DNA of 64,000 nucleotides from Amblyomma americanum (Eukaryota; Arthropoda; Arachnida; Ixodida; Ixodidae), in assembly GCF_052857255.1 (NCBI RefSeq), contig NW_027526484.1:407501-471500 (forward strand), given 5' to 3'. How positions within the stretch are numbered: position 1 is the stretch's first letter; the number at the start of each line of letters is the position of its first letter. The position numbers and the translations under genes were made by a program. This document shows, in pieces, positions 44,301 to 56,765 of the stretch. The notes beneath the pieces are model-generated. The model ran no database searches. It saw only the letters and a program-made list of their open reading frames with translations, and was not told the origin of the DNA.

Positions 44301-47260
44301 CAATGTTAACTTGATACAGTTGGCCAGAATGAAGAAAAAGGAGAACGATATCAGTATGAATCTGTGAGAAGACTGCAGTATAGCCTTTGTTAAAAAGTAA
44401 AAAAGCCAAAGGGTTTGGCTTCTAAGCCTTGTAATAAAGATTCTGTTGATCCATGGACGTCCAACATTCATAGTGGTCAGGCCAAGATTTTCTCTACCTT
44501 CAAGAGATCTGAAATGCCAGCGATGCACAACAAGGCTCAGAAGCAAATTCCTTGGGCTCTAAACTTTGACAAATGATGTACTTGCATTATGTGGCAGCAT
44601 GGAAACAGGAACAGCAACATTTCGTTGACCCTAAGAATCATCACCCCATTGGTTTCTTGTCCCTGCTTGGGCTAATCATGGCTTTTATCTTTTTGCATCT
44701 AGCTCGGACAGCTTCCTGGGAGCACTGCCAGCATTTTGTCATTTCTTTCTGTTTTGCCGTTCTGCCACATGAAGCAGTTGCTAGAATTTATACATATCCT
44801 ACAATTAGAAAAAAATAATCGTAATAATGGATTTGGTGAACAATTCAGTTTCCAAGCAAAAATGCGCTAAGACACAGGTCTTCTGAAATTTAATTACTTA
44901 TTTAGTCACAATGTTACTAGTGTTTAGTCTGATCAGTTACCATGCCAACTTTTCTAGAATTTTGCTTCACTTCGTCCTAAAGTGAAGGTGATGAATGCCT
45001 TTCTCCCCGATCAAACAATGCCTGTGCCCTTATCGCTTTGACCTTTGGCCTTTTGTTTTTCTTTGCTTGTAGTGCCCGCAGTCAAGGTAATACCAGGTTG
45101 ACTAATTCCTTGAGTTTCAGCTTTAGTCATTACTTGTTAGCTATATTGAAACGCATGTGTGCATGTGTTTCTGTATTCTAATTTTTCCATATAAGTTATG
45201 AGTGCTGCACATTATATGCGGCAGGGTCCTTGAAATGGGTGTCTAGCATATTTTTCGGGGCACATAAACTTTCTCTAGAGCATAGGCTTCCAAATATTGA
45301 GTGTAAAGTTTTGTCTTATGATGCTTTTGTGTGAATGTCTCAAATTGAATTTTTTTATACATTTTCTAAGGTTATGTTGGTCCTATGTGTTTCTCAAGAA
45401 CACACGCAAAAGTTAGAGGTTGGACACCTGTGATAATTTACTGTAGATTTAATGGGATGCTTTAGAATGTCTGTTTAGTAATTGTTTTAGTGTAGTTTGT
45501 AGATCTGCATCTTGAGGTTAGCCGCTTGAAATTAGCCACTGGGATTTGTCTGGTGCCTGACATTTTTTTAGCTAATCTTATCTGAGTGCACCAATTAGCC
45601 GGAAGTGTAGCGAATAAGTTTTGAAGTCATCTCTGCATGATTTTTCAAGATTTGTTATTATACCGTTTTGATTAATTTTAGGTGTGATTTCAAGTTCGTC
45701 CCTATTACGAATACCTGTCCAAGAATTGCGGTTGCAAATGTTGTTAATTTTCCTGTATTAAAAAAATGAAATTGTAATCTACAGGTGTTCGTGACCTTTC
45801 TGTTTACTTTACGCAGGCTCTTCAATTTCTTTTCTTGGCATGCCATAGTTACGCTTGGCATGCCATAGTTAAGCAGCCTTTTAATTTTGCTGGCATTAGT
45901 ATTTCAGGTACGTGTGTAGGTTAGTAACTGACATTTGTGATAATCCAGTGCTATTTGTAACAGTGGTCTGTGCAATTCAGTGTTTTCGAACGTCCAATAG
46001 ATTGAATGTATGTCGCATGCACGAGTGAAATTGTGAACAGTGTTATGAGGACATGCTAGTAGCAATCAGTAACGTGCTAAAAACTGCAGTCTCGGAAAAA
46101 AATGTCTAACAAACAAACAGCTTCCTTCCACTATGAAGGTAAAATCCAAGAATTATATTTTTGTTCGAAAATACAACCACGGATCACAAGCTATATTCCA
46201 TGTTTTTATGTGATGCTTACTGCGAATCCTCATGCTTTTATATTGCGACTTTGAGGACTCATAGACTGGACGAAAATAGTACTCAAATATATTTTCAACG
46301 CACGAGTGGAGCACGGTATTCAAAATTTTCTTTAAAAAGGTTCATTAAGGACTGCAAAAATAAGTGACAGTATTGGACGTGCTTTAAGCATACAATATAC
46401 AAAAGTATTCTTTTTAAAAACGTCTAAGGGCAGAGAGATAGCAAACATTATTAGTTCTATGTGGAGCGGCCCGAAATTGGCTTCCTTGTGCACCGTTCAG
46501 GATCTTTAACGTCGGAGATTCGGTTTTTGGACCGCAGTGAAGAGACGGTATACACTTTTACGAGAAGAATAAAAAAGAATGTGTGGCAGGAATTCGGTAC
46601 GTAGATCCGTTACGACGGTCTTGTTTTCAGTTTCATTGCCTGCTGTCTCCCCAACTCTGCTTTTCTTGTCCATTGCGAACCACCCCGTCAAGGTTCTTTC
46701 GGATAGCGCCGGAGCCATGGTTTGTGTATTTTTTACAGAAGTGCCGTATACTCAGCAGAGTCAGGTTAAAGACGTTTCCTTGCCGTCGCCGTTGGTCTCG
46801 TTTTGTTTCTGCGATGTACGGCAATACGCTGCGACGTGACGGCGACCTTGTGTGTATGCATGACGCAACGATTGTGGAACCCAGGCATCCAGGAGAAGGA
46901 GGTGAAGACAGCGGTCCGAAGCACTTTGTATCCAGCGTTTTTGCCGTGTTGCTTACAGTACTACTTCGTAACGACATGGAATGGACGAACGGAACGGGGC
47001 TAGTTGGTATATCTGTCCATTGAGGTTCGATTGGGCTTTGTTCATGATTGCAAAGCGCATTCGTACCTGATTAGTGTGATTAACGAACTAGCACCGTTAC
47101 GCCTATATTGTTAGAAGTTCTAGTAGCGCTGTAAGAAAGAACAAAGATGCAGTATAGAAAAACGAACCGCTGTCATCACCTCTTCCTCCTGGATGCCTGC
47201 AAACACGCGACGCCGCAGTCACCGTTCAGCGTAACGCCGCGGTTGAAACCTCCCATTTCT
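41317..47260. other. nrf-6-like intron 1, long unassigned AT-rich stretch
   Basis: Nearly 6 kb with no domain-bearing ORF. Open frames at 44142-44546 and 46583-47023 have no family that I recognise and no splice context. A sequence near 43495 (gtacagtcgcgcctctgtaa) resembles a DNA-transposon end, but no partner was found. Confidence 0.5.
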
Positions 47261-47440
47261 AACCGCAAGTGCTTCGTAATTTTTGATGTAAAATCTACAC
47301 CAAATCTTCTCCCATTGTGAATCACAAGTGCTTCATATTTTTTTGTGTAAAAATCAACACCAAATCTGCTTCCTTCGCCAACCGCAACTGCTCCGTTTTT
47401 TTTTTGGGTGGAAACATACACAAAATCTAACGGTGTATTT
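47261..47440. repeat. Minisatellite, about 60-bp period, three units
   Basis: Units start at 47261, 47320 and 47380 (aaccgcaagtgctt / aatcacaagtgctt / aaccgcaactgctc), each followed by a T-rich part and acaccaaatc. The period of 59-60 bp lets the minus strand read an about 20-residue repeat (RFGVDFYTKKYEALVIHNG), but no gene context supports coding. Confidence 0.75.
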
Positions 47441-47650
47441 CGAAGCTCGATTAGCTAGGCCACTAGAGGACAAGCAAAAACACCCATCTGGGTTGAAATC
47501 TGTTTAGTGTGGTGCACAGACGCATTTTCTAGCACCTCATTTACGCCTCCTTTATGCTAAACACCAAACGTGCCGACTTGCCTTTTAGTGGAATCGTCTT
47601 TTATTTAACCACACAAGAATGCCTCAGCAACCCCCAATAAACCAACATTG

Positions 47651-47838
47651 ATTAGTTTATTAGGGTTTAACGTCCCAAAGCGACTGAGGCTATGAAGGAC
47701 GCCGTAGTGAAGGGCTCCGGATATTTCGACCACCTGGGGTTCTTTAACGTGCACTGACATCGCACAGCACACGGGCCTCCAGAATTTCGCCTTCATAGAA
47801 ATTCCGCTGCCGCGGCCAGGATCGAACCCGCGTCAACT
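47651..47838 (-). repeat. Ruka-like SINE, head incomplete
   Basis: Minus-strand body and tail (gtttaacgtcccaaagcgac, ctttaacgtgcactgacatc), reaching the B box (ggatcgaaccc), after which similarity stops. The A box is missing. Confidence 0.85.
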
Positions 47839-49780
47839 TACCAAACATATAAGCCCGATAAATAGGTCGTGCTTTTTGCATATCAGCACTCATCCAAATT
47901 TTTTGCTCCTCGTTGCGAACAAAAAGCAATAGCAATCAAGGCTTCAAAACGTCTTGCTTCAGTTTTAGTATGGCCACATAGTACCTCTTTATTTAAGCTC
48001 ATAATGTTTCCATCGAACTCATGTCAAAGTAAGGTGTTGGGTGTGCAATTTTTTGAGAATCTGGCATTGCCTTTTGTAATGCGTTAAACTTATTCCAGCA
48101 GCCATTACTATTGAAGTCTTGAGCCACTGAGCATACAGGATTGGAAGTTTTCTTTGCTCAATGCCTTCTCTCTCGTTGAACACGTGGTTTCTCCTCGACA
48201 TACTGCTGCCACTTTTTCGTCTCATTAATTGTAGCGAGAATTTCATGACCGCTTCATTAGCTACAACCGAACTTTCTATTTGCACAGCGCTGCTATTTTA
48301 ACCTTGGCGCATGAATATTTTCATTACTTCTCAAATTTGGCTTAGTTCCTGTGCTGCGACACTTATCCTATTCATATCGCTAATGAGTTTGCTGCGCTTC
48401 TCTCTGCATACGAACAGTTACGGACAGAATGATACGGACCACGCTTGCGTGTTCAAACTCTTCTGTCGTTTTATGTAACGGAAATAGAAATCTTTACTGT
48501 CTTTATGTGTAAGGAAAAAAGTAAATATTACCTCCATATGCAGCAAATAACCATTAATTTTGGCTAGGTAACGTGTCAGAAGGCTTTGACCGTCGAACCG
48601 TGGTCCATATTCTTCTGTACGAGACTGTTCATCAAAATTTATGCCCAAGCCTTATTTTCTCTTCGTGGCTTTCACGCTGCCGCTATGCCGCAGTGCTTGC
48701 TCAGTCCTCTGGCTTCAGACGGTGAAGACATGAGAGGCTCATTACGTAATACACATGACGAAAACCAACAATAACTGAAAGCAAGGAAAGCACAGGGGAA
48801 TGTGTATTTCTTTTTTTTTGCAGAGTTGATTACTGGCGAATTTGTACTGTTGTTATATTTTCTTTAAAGTTACTTGACTGGAAAGCAGAAGAAAAGACTT
48901 CCGATGCCGCCGATGGCTTCGGATTCCATCCGTGGAACTTGCAACTACGATATTCGCCATTACTGAAATATTTTAAAATTTAGTCTTTGCACTCTATTTA
49001 ATTACTTGAATGAGCAAAATATAAAAATACCTTGACTTACTATATATAGCGGTCAAAAACATAGTTGAAGTTACGTCAAACTATTTTGCCGCGGTTTATG
49101 TTTAACACTTGGCTAAAGTTAGCTGCGACACCCAGAATAAAGTGTTTTCCGCTGTTGAAGCTAGCAGTCGAGTCATTCTCCAGAAACTCATCGGACCGTC
49201 ATATTAAGCACTCGAAGTTAAGCAAGCAGCAATGAGTTACAAGTTTTAACATCTTATTAATCGTTCAAGTGCAGCTTTGCATGCACCTGAGCTCCGGAGG
49301 TAGAAATCGGAGCCGCCACTAACTCTCAGCTTAGGCAGCACCCGCAACTTTGTCAATGCTTTGCGAAGTTGAGGGCGATGTAGGTTTTTTTAGAAAAGAT
49401 AAGTTTTTAGTAGAATTATAATACCAGTGCTCGTGGACTTCACAAAAGAGGCGAGCCATATTAACTAATAAAGCGATTAACTTAATTTTAATTGTAATTT
49501 TTTTACCCACTAGCGAAAGTCACCTCATTTCAATTGGAGATTTGTTGCCGGCCGTTAGTAATAGCCATATCAGCGTCTAGAATTTATAAAACGCGATCAC
49601 CCTAGCAGCTTCTCTTTATTCACTCAGTTAGTCTCTGTGTCTGCCCGGCATACGTGGCCTGGGCATCCAACAAAGAGGGTTAACATCCAACATTACGGCG
49701 GCACAAAGAAAGACAAATACAAGGCCTCAACTTTCAGCCTTTTCAGGCTGCTGTTCGAAACAGAATGGGTGCTCTTAAGA
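47839..49780. other. nrf-6-like intron 1, unassigned
   Basis: AT-rich; no gene, structured RNA or recognisable repeat. Confidence 0.5.
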
Positions 49781-49950
49781 GCGCAGCAGGATATACGGAG
49801 CCTCTCCTAGGACTGCACCCCACGGACGAACTGGTCGCCAGGTCGGGGTGCGCCTGTACCCATTCGGTGGGTACCCGTCGGTGGGTTTCAAACCTGCCAC
49901 CTCCCGCAGCCGAGGTGGACGACCAAACTACTAGGCCACGGCTGCTGTGG
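49781..49950 (-). repeat. tRNA-derived SINE of a second family
   Basis: On the minus strand an A-box-like tggcctagtagtttgg (about 49938-49923) and a B-box-like ggtttgaaaccc (about 49896-49885) head a body that is unlike the Ruka-like copies. No intact acceptor stem, so it is not a tRNA gene. Confidence 0.65.
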
Positions 49951-51670
49951 CTCGACTCGACTAATTTGGTCATTTCTCGAGCCGTTCGAAAACCGCGTGC
50001 TTGCGGGAGACTGCCGAGCGATATAAATCACACGGCGGCGTTCCGTTTTGCATGGACAAGACACTCTGTGGCACGCCCGCGCTGGAGCAGCGAAGTGGCG
50101 AAAAGCGGGGAGCATTGCAGCACAGGTGGGGATGAAATTGTCGCTTGATACGTACGTCGCGGAGTGTCATGATTTGATTAGACGTCGCTTTGCGCTGTCC
50201 TGCAAGCGTGCAGTTTTAGAATGGCGTGAAAAATTTCCCACAAAATGGCCAAAGAAGTCGCGTTTTCGAAATTCTAAATACTAATATGGCTAATAACAAG
50301 GGTCTACAAATCTCTAATCGCAATCAGGTGCCTATCTGTAATAGTGGAAAAGTTGTACTAGTTGTAATCGTTGAAGAAGGCTTCTCTTTGCCTTAAAAAC
50401 CTTATTTAAAAAATTAGGAGCAGGCTTCGCTGCAATACCTTGTATGTACCTAAGAAACTAAGGTTCACTAATTAACCTTCATTAACACCGTTTGGGGATT
50501 TGAAGCAATAGCGAGTTCGAAGGTACGGAAAATATAATTCGATACCAGCTTTTGAATCGAAGAAAGAGTATAAACAAATGCTGTGCTTCATCCCGTGGAA
50601 AACCAAAACTGACCGCAGTGGGCTGGCAGGAAGCTCAGTGCAAACGCATCGTCAGCTCGTGATGTGTTGCCCTGCATACGTAGCCCTATCTGAACTGGCA
50701 AGTATCAAGGCATGCGGTTGTTTTCCCTTTGTCGCTTGGGGAAGAGAATGTAGATTGACCGCCATCCACGTGGCCGTTATTTGTGAGAGCGACGCAGAAA
50801 AAGAAAGTGCATGCCATGATGCAATAAAAGTGCATGCCATGTTGCAATAGAACAGGCGATTCGACTTTTGCGCCGCAGCCATTGCAATCCGTCATGAGCG
50901 GACGATGCGTTTGCAGTGAGCATGCTGTGCCCCCACCCCCCAATCCCTTACGTGGTGAGTTTGTTTTTTTCTTCCTGAAAAAACGACATTTCCTCGCGCT
51001 GGAAATCCTCAGACAAGGACTTCTGCTTCGTTTCGTAAACTGATATAGCATCGTTTTATCCGTGGCTAGAACTCGCCATTAACACCAACCACCAGACTTT
51101 GTTCAGAGAAAAAACAGTTTATTTAAATTGATTACCCACATTGTTAGTTTGTTTTTAAATAACTTACGTCTGCTGCGGCTGAGAGCTTGTTCCTGAAAAA
51201 TTGCCTTTCTATTATAACCACTCTATCTCAGGTGTCTTTGAAAGTGCTCCCTGGAACACTCGGTGCAGGGTTACACGTAACGTGTTGCAATCTTACTACA
51301 CTTTCTTGAGCAATGCTGATCTAGGATTTTAAAGCGGGAGATTTAAGGCTCTTCTTCAGAAGAAAATGCGGCATCCCGTCAGCGGCGTACTTTTGTTGCG
51401 AGACTCCGGATTGGTCGAAAAACCACGTCACACTCCGAGCGGCAGCATTGAAAACTAATCAAAACATTCCGTAAAAAGTGATTGCAAGGTCTCAACATGG
51501 CACAAACGTGATGATGGCATCTGAGTATCTGAAGCAAATAAATTCCGCTCAAAACTGCTAAATTGCGATAACTAGTGGAAGATCGAACCCATGCCCTTGG
51601 ACTGTGAGTCAGACACGCCCCCCCTCAGCCGCGTAGGCACGTTTGTACGGCTTGATTGAAGTGGGATGTT
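49951..51670. other. nrf-6-like intron 1, unassigned
   Basis: No gene recognised. Small features: a 23-bp tandem duplication (about 50804-50849, aaagtgcatgccatg twice) and a B-box-like ggttcgatctt on the minus strand near 51590, probably a worn tRNA-derived SINE. Confidence 0.5.
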
Positions 51671-51674
51671 ATAT

Positions 51675-51828
51675 TGTTATGTGGCCCGAAGTGTAGGCAA
51701 TCACAAGGACGACCGGAGCACAGGGCACAGATAACAGCAAACACCGAGCGGATAGAGCGCACACACCGGACACTTCATCCACGTCGTCTTTACGAAAATT
51801 ATCCTTTGCACGAAAATTATCCTTTGCA
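51675..51828 (-). repeat. gypsy-3 3' LTR
   Basis: + strand tgttatgtggcccg to ctttgca. It is 18 bp longer than the partner because cgaaaattatcctttgca is duplicated in tandem (51793-51828). Confidence 0.9.
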
Positions 51829-51903
51829 ATCTAGCAGTGGAAATTCGAGGTGTAGGACACCCTCCGAGCAGTTAATGAGGGTGCAATGTTCAGTCAAAAA
51901 ATC

Positions 51904-52131
51904 CTAGGCTAGGATAAGGTCATGGGCACCGGTGGTCAGCACAGTGAACTGAACCGGTATACTATGTCCGGCAATAGCAACGCGCGCGGTACACATACCG
52001 TCGACAGCAGGCGTGCCGCCATCCGCGACACGCACACCGGACATGGCAGGCGCGAGCACTTTGCGGAGGCGACGGCGGAGGGCAGCACTCATCACTGATA
52101 CATGAGAACCGGTGTCAATCAGAGGGCGCAC
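51904..52131 (-). pseudogene. gypsy-3 aspartic protease
   Basis: RPLIDTGSHVSVMSAALRRR supplies the DTGS active-site motif; AHDLILA-stop is the C-terminal ILG-type block with Gly changed and a stop. Beyond the stop the sequence drifts as DFLTEHCTLINC, then the LTR begins. Confidence 0.8.
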
Positions 52132-52254
52132 AAGAACACGGTCGATAGTGACGTCCAGGAGATTCGGTCGAGTGGTCGAAAGAGCATTTGTGGTCCGGGT
52201 GGTTGATGTAGCGTCTCCTCCGGGACTGCATCATTTAGTTTTCCAAATGAGAGG

Positions 52255-53707
52255 CTACGAGAAGGCGTTTAGGTGGAATGAGAGCGGCGGCCCTGCGACG
52301 ACTGAGAGCATGGAGAACGGCTTCTCCAGATGGGTCGGACGGGGCTCGGGGCGAACAGTTGTGGGACGAGGCGGGACCGTAGAAGGAGGGGAAGACGTTG
52401 CGGGGTTGTGAATAGTATGGAATGCGGCAATGTCGGGCGATGTGGCCAATGCGATTGCTCCGGAAGCAGACGGGCGGTCGTCTGACGGGCGCCTCTCATT
52501 GGGATTGCGGTAATGCGGAGGAGAATAATAGGTGCGACGAAAAACAGATGGAGGCGGCTGGGGGGTGTCCGGGCTTCTGATGGCGCACACTGCCGGAGGG
52601 AGGCTCAGGTTAGCGAGTTCCTGCCACACAACGGCCTTAATCAGTGACACGGTGGGTATAGGGTTATCAGGTGCAGGCGGACGGGGCATCAGAGGCGCAA
52701 GGGCTTCCAGTTCGCGGCGAACAATCGGGGTGACAGTGTCGGCGACAGGGACATCTTCGGAGGACGCGCGGAACCGTAATCGCTGTTCCTCGCAGGAAGA
52801 GGTGACGTCTGCATTAGGGAGCCGAGAGAACTGCTGTGAAATTCGGCGGCTTTTAACCTGCTCGAAGCGACGGCAATCTTTTATGACTGAGTCCACGGTA
52901 GTACAGTCCTTGCAAACAATAAAATTCAAAGGAACATCCGCAATTCCTTTCAGAACATGGCACACCTTGTCGTTCTCGGTCATGGCGGCGTCGACTTTGT
53001 GGCAAAGTACCAAGGCATCTTGAATTTATGCAACATAGCTTTCTGTTGACGACCAGGCGCGTGACGCGAGTTGCTTTCTCGCGGAGAGCTTCCGGTCATG
53101 GGTTATGCCAGAAAAAGTACGGAGCTTTATTTAAAAGCGTCCCAGCTCGTCAGTTCGTCTTCGTGAAGCCGCCGCGGTGGCTGAGTGGTTATGGCGCTCG
53201 GCTGCCGGCCCGAAAGACGCGGGTTCGATCCCGGCCGCGGCGGTCGAATTTCGATGGAGGCGAAATTCTAGAGGCCCGTGTGCTGTGCGATGTCAGTGCA
53301 CGTAAAAGAACCCCAGGTGGTCGAAATTTCCGGAGCCCTTCACTACGGCATCCCTCATAGCCTGAGTCGCTTTGGGACGTTAAATCCCCCATAAACCATA
53401 AAACCAGCTCGTCTTCGTGAGTTTCGTACCACACTAGGGCCGTGCCACTGAGATAGAAGATAGCATTCGGCAGCATTACTGTGGGATCCCATCGGTTATA
53501 GGTGCTCATTCGTTCGTATAGCCTGAGCCAGGCGTCGACATCGGTGCCGTCGTTCCCAGAAAATGTACCGGGGTCACGGGGAGGAGCCATGACCACGAAG
53601 GGAGCAGCACCAGCAGGAGTGGTTCGTGACTCGCAGGATGGAGCCATGATGGTAGTAGGCCCGACCTGAAGACCGCTTCGGTGCTGCGTGGCGTGGAGAT
53701 CGTCCAC
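52255..53707 (-). pseudogene. gypsy-3 Gag, interrupted by a SINE
   Basis: N-terminal part (53707-53405): MAPPRDPGTFSGNDGTDVDA, LYERMSTYNRWDPTVMLPNA, WYETHEDEL. The SINE follows at 53404-53167, then the rest (53013-52255): VCHVLKGIADVPLNFIVCKD, RRELEALAP and a CCHC-like knuckle, CFRSNRIGHIARHC, in a shifted frame with the second Cys changed to Ser. The blocks match gypsy-2 Gag. The protein would package element RNA. Confidence 0.85.
53167..53404 (+). repeat. Ruka-like SINE, full-length reference copy
   Basis: The tRNA-like head has an A box (tggctgagtggttatgg) and a B box (ggttcgatccc, 53222-53232). Then come the body with gtcagtgcacgtaaaagaac and the tail ttaaatcccccataaacc. It is flanked by about 16-bp duplications, cagttcgtcttcgtga (53151-53166) and cagctcgtcttcgtga (53405-53420). 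It is inserted in the gypsy-3 gag gene, so it is younger than that element. Confidence 0.92.
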
Positions 53708-53726
53708 CCAGCACCTCCACCGAAGA

Positions 53727-53862
53727 TGTCACGTGGCCTGAAGTTTAGGCAGGCACAAGGACGACCGGAGTACAGGGCACAGATCACAGCGAACACCGAG
53801 CGGATAGCGCCCACATACCGAACACTTCCTCCACGTCGTCTTTACGGAGATTATCCGTTGCA
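53727..53862 (-). repeat. gypsy-3 5' LTR
   Basis: 136 bp, + strand tgtcacgtggcctg to ccgttgca. The minus strand just inside reads tcttcggtggaggtgctggg, the likely primer-binding site, shared with gypsy-2 and the TRIM. Confidence 0.88.
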
Positions 53863-53866
53863 ATAT

Positions 53867-55149
53867 CTACGTCTTGTGGTTTTCCACGTAATCTGGTAGC
53901 TTACGACTGCATGCGAATGAGTGTGTGTGAGATTAGAGAGGCACAAATGAAGGAAGTAGTGATAAGGAAGTATAAGAATGCATGTCGGTGAGAGGTAAGT
54001 GTACGCGAGCTGTATGGTTGTGTCACGTGACATTGGTGCGTCATGTGATCTGGTAACGTTAGTAGAGCATGCGATCAGGTAATTTGCAAATAATATAAAG
54101 GGCAGTTACTGACCGCACTATTAACGCTATTGCGTCATAGTCTTAAAGGCGGAGCTTAAGTGGCCCTCAAATTTCTGTGAAAAAAAATGAGAGAAATTTT
54201 GCTTGAATCCTATGAACGTGCGAAATCAGATTTGCGTGAACGATAATGACAACGATGAAGACAGATCATTTTCTGGCTGTTTTCGCGCACCAGATGCAAG
54301 TTCATGAAGACGACGATGTGCAATTCACAACGCGAGAGTGTGTTGAAGTTTTTTTGTTATGGATACTGTAACGGCCCTTGGGTGATTGCTTTACATGATT
54401 GTTATGTTTTATAGATACCTCAATTTTAACACGAGGCGTGCTTGGCTACGGTGATAGCCTAGTTGGCATGAGGGATGGGGTGTTTCACGAGAATATTTTT
54501 CTCGGCAGCAATGGACTGACTTGCCGACGCTGTACCTCGGGCTGCGCCCTAAAATGTTATCGCGATCCCAGCACACACTGGAACGAAGAGAGAAGGGGCA
54601 AGAAAGCAGACGCATGGCAAAGAGGGCAGCTGTCAATCTTTTCACGTGCCTTTGTCTGCAATGTTTTCCTGAATTATAAAATATGGTACGTCATGAATGT
54701 GCTCTGTGCGCCGCTCAGCAATATTAAAAAAAAAAAAACATCGTATGTTTGCAGTTTTTCTTTGGGCATCGACCTGGGGGAAAACGATGCGAACAAGCAT
54801 CTTTATTTCAATCAAACGCGGTGGCATTGCACTGGTTCATTTATTTTTTCCTCAAGTGGTATCACGCTTTATTTTCCTTTGTGTTCTAAATGTTTTTTTT
54901 TTTGCGGAACTTTTATAAGTGCGGTTGCAAAGGCTGCTCCTCGGAACCATAGTGTCGTCATGTGAAAACATGTGTGATGCAGTGAACAGATCTTTCCGCG
55001 AGGTTGTTCTTTCCTTCAAGGGGTTGGGTGTACGTTTTTCACTAGGATAGTTGTACAATGTTCCCCAAAAAAGTTCTATAAGTATCTGGTTGAATTTGTA
55101 GTGTCGCCACATCTGTATCATGCTCCTTACTGTGGAGGCCCAGGGCAGG
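53867..55149. other. nrf-6-like intron 1, unassigned
   Basis: A 188-residue open frame (54399-54965, +) has no motif that I recognise and reads across A- and T-runs, so I do not call it a gene. Nothing else seen. Confidence 0.5.
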
Positions 55150-55567
55150 ATATATTAAATGGGTGAAAAAGATGCCAGTTCGGCCGACAGTCAAAACATT
55201 CTTTTACATGTTGCATTCTAATACATTCCTCGTAAAAACCTGGCTCCATGATAAGCAAATCTTTGTCTCATGGACCACAAATTACCTTTTATGTAGGAAG
55301 CTGGAGACAGTTAAACATGTTTTCTAATATTGCTGGGACGCATTATTTTCCTGGGATGTCCTACAGAGAACCATCAAAAAAGAACTCCCAATGCATCCTT
55401 ATGGCATCCGATTTTTGCCACTTGATCACGAAGATGTACTCAATGACTTATTAATGTTTCTTGGCCTCCACAGATTGTGGAAAACACGAAGGCAAGTAAG
55501 GCATGCGGATATTGACACTCGCACTGGGCGTGAAAACTTTGTTGAAAGCGCTGTTTATCTACGGTAA
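55150..55567 (+). mobile_element. LINE fragment: zinc-binding C-terminus of a non-LTR polymerase
   Basis: One frame with a single TAA reads YIKWVKKMPVRPTVKTFFYM, LVKTWLHDKQIFVSWTTNYL, CRKLETVKHVF, WDVLQRTIKKELPMHPYGIR and FLGLHRLWKTRRQVRHADID, ending at a stop (55565-55567). This is the tail of tick jockey-like RT proteins with its Cys/His cluster. The upstream RT is missing. Confidence 0.82.
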
Positions 55568-56179
55568 TGTTACTAGGCCCAGCCTTACCCACCCCATTTG
55601 GTAACACTGCTAGATGATGTAGCCAAATTCAAGAAATTTTAACCTCACTCGAGTCAGCTGATGTGTAGCTACTGTTTTATTATTATAAGTGACTAATTGT
55701 TTTCTTGTCAATCTCCAAAATGAAGGGAAAAAAAGCGGTTATAGCCTAAAACTCTTGTGCACTGGCCAGCTAAGCTGATCTGCGCTTGGCGCCGCGGGTT
55801 TAACTCACAGTCGCGGCAATATTTGTTTAATTCATTTTTACTTATTTATTCCACTTGGCACAAAGCCACAAACATCGCAATATACTTGACGCAAACCGGC
55901 AAACATCACGAGACCTTGCTCGGGTTTTACCCATCGGAATAGCGCTTTCGCAAACTAATTGAAAGTTCGGCCGTGGCTTTCATGTCAGCGGGCTAGTTTA
56001 TACTTGTGTTTCGACTTGGCGTGTGTGAGTAGGCTTACCTAGTTACGTTCGACGTCCGAACAAGGATTTCTTGGAGTTAGTTTCAGTACTTTACTTTCAA
56101 GCTAACTTTCCTGAAGGATCAATCGCTGTCCTACGACTGTGATACCTCGTTGTGATGTGTGTCGCGTCCGTATTTTATA
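55568..56179. other. nrf-6-like intron 1, unassigned
   Basis: AT-rich; nothing recognised. Confidence 0.5.
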
Positions 56180-56181
56180 TA

Positions 56182-56499
56182 CAGCGTGTTCAAAATTAGA
56201 TTTTACTGATTTTTTTCATACATGTGAAGCGTCGTACGCCAATGCCGCTTTTGCACGTAAGTAATGCGGCCAGGCGGACGCAAATTGTATTAATTGCCCC
56301 TGTAAATTCAGTAATTATCTGAAATTCTATAATTAATTTTTTATTGCGTGACGTTAACCTGCCAATTTATATTATGAACTTGGGGGCAGTTGCTTTCGGG
56401 GGCTATGCATTTTATACCATTTCTATAACACCCCCTGTCCTAAGATGCGCACGCTTCACATCTTTTTAAAATCAGTAAAGACTTATTTTGAACACGTTG
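56182..56499. mobile_element. MITE with about 52-bp terminal inverted repeats
   Basis: Left cagcgtgttcaaaattagat... and right ...ttattttgaacacgttg are inverted copies over about 52 bp with roughly eight mismatches, each bordered by TA (56180-56181, 56500-56501). Non-coding 318 bp. TA duplications and the terminal sequence suggest mobilisation by a Tc1/mariner-type transposase. It ends 266 bp before nrf-6-like exon 2. Confidence 0.85.
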
Positions 56500-56765
56500 T
56501 ACAACTTGCAAGAAGGAGCCCTAAACTCTTCATGCGCCCCACAAGGTCTGGCACAAATTGCTTGTAAACAAAAGGAGCCGCATGTGTGACTCGTAAAATG
56601 CATCGACACGGTTGCTCTAAAGGTCATGATAGTACGTACGCTGCTGCAGTGTTACCTTGGTCTGTCTTCTTTCGATGTTGCATGTTAACTCGCGCTTTCT
56701 TTAAGTATCTTTTGCTGAGGGATCCACAGGTTCCCCAGCGCATGCTTGACGCGCATGTTTCGCAG

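Larger units (their letters stand above)
51675..53862 (-). mobile_element. gypsy-3: small-LTR element with only gag and protease
   Basis: LTRs 51675-51828 and 53727-53862 are flanked by 4-bp duplications, atat, at 51671-51674 and 53863-53866. Minus-strand gag and protease are present; the protease runs straight toward the 3' LTR, so RT, RNase H and integrase are deleted. A SINE sits inside gag. The element is related to gypsy-2. Confidence 0.9.

Noticed and set aside
47261..47440. Regularly spaced repeats as a possible CRISPR array
   Set aside because: Whole units diverge together with no constant repeat plus unique spacer pattern, and the genome is eukaryotic.
49765..50148. 127-residue open frame
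   Set aside because: It crosses a tRNA-derived SINE and has no recognisable domain.
53168..53240. tRNA-like head with A and B boxes
   Set aside because: No matching acceptor stem, fused to a SINE body, flanked by target duplications, and repeated elsewhere. It is a SINE head, not a tRNA gene.
54399..54965. 188-residue open frame on the + strand
   Set aside because: No motif, low-complexity runs and no splice or promoter context; chance is likely in AT-rich DNA.
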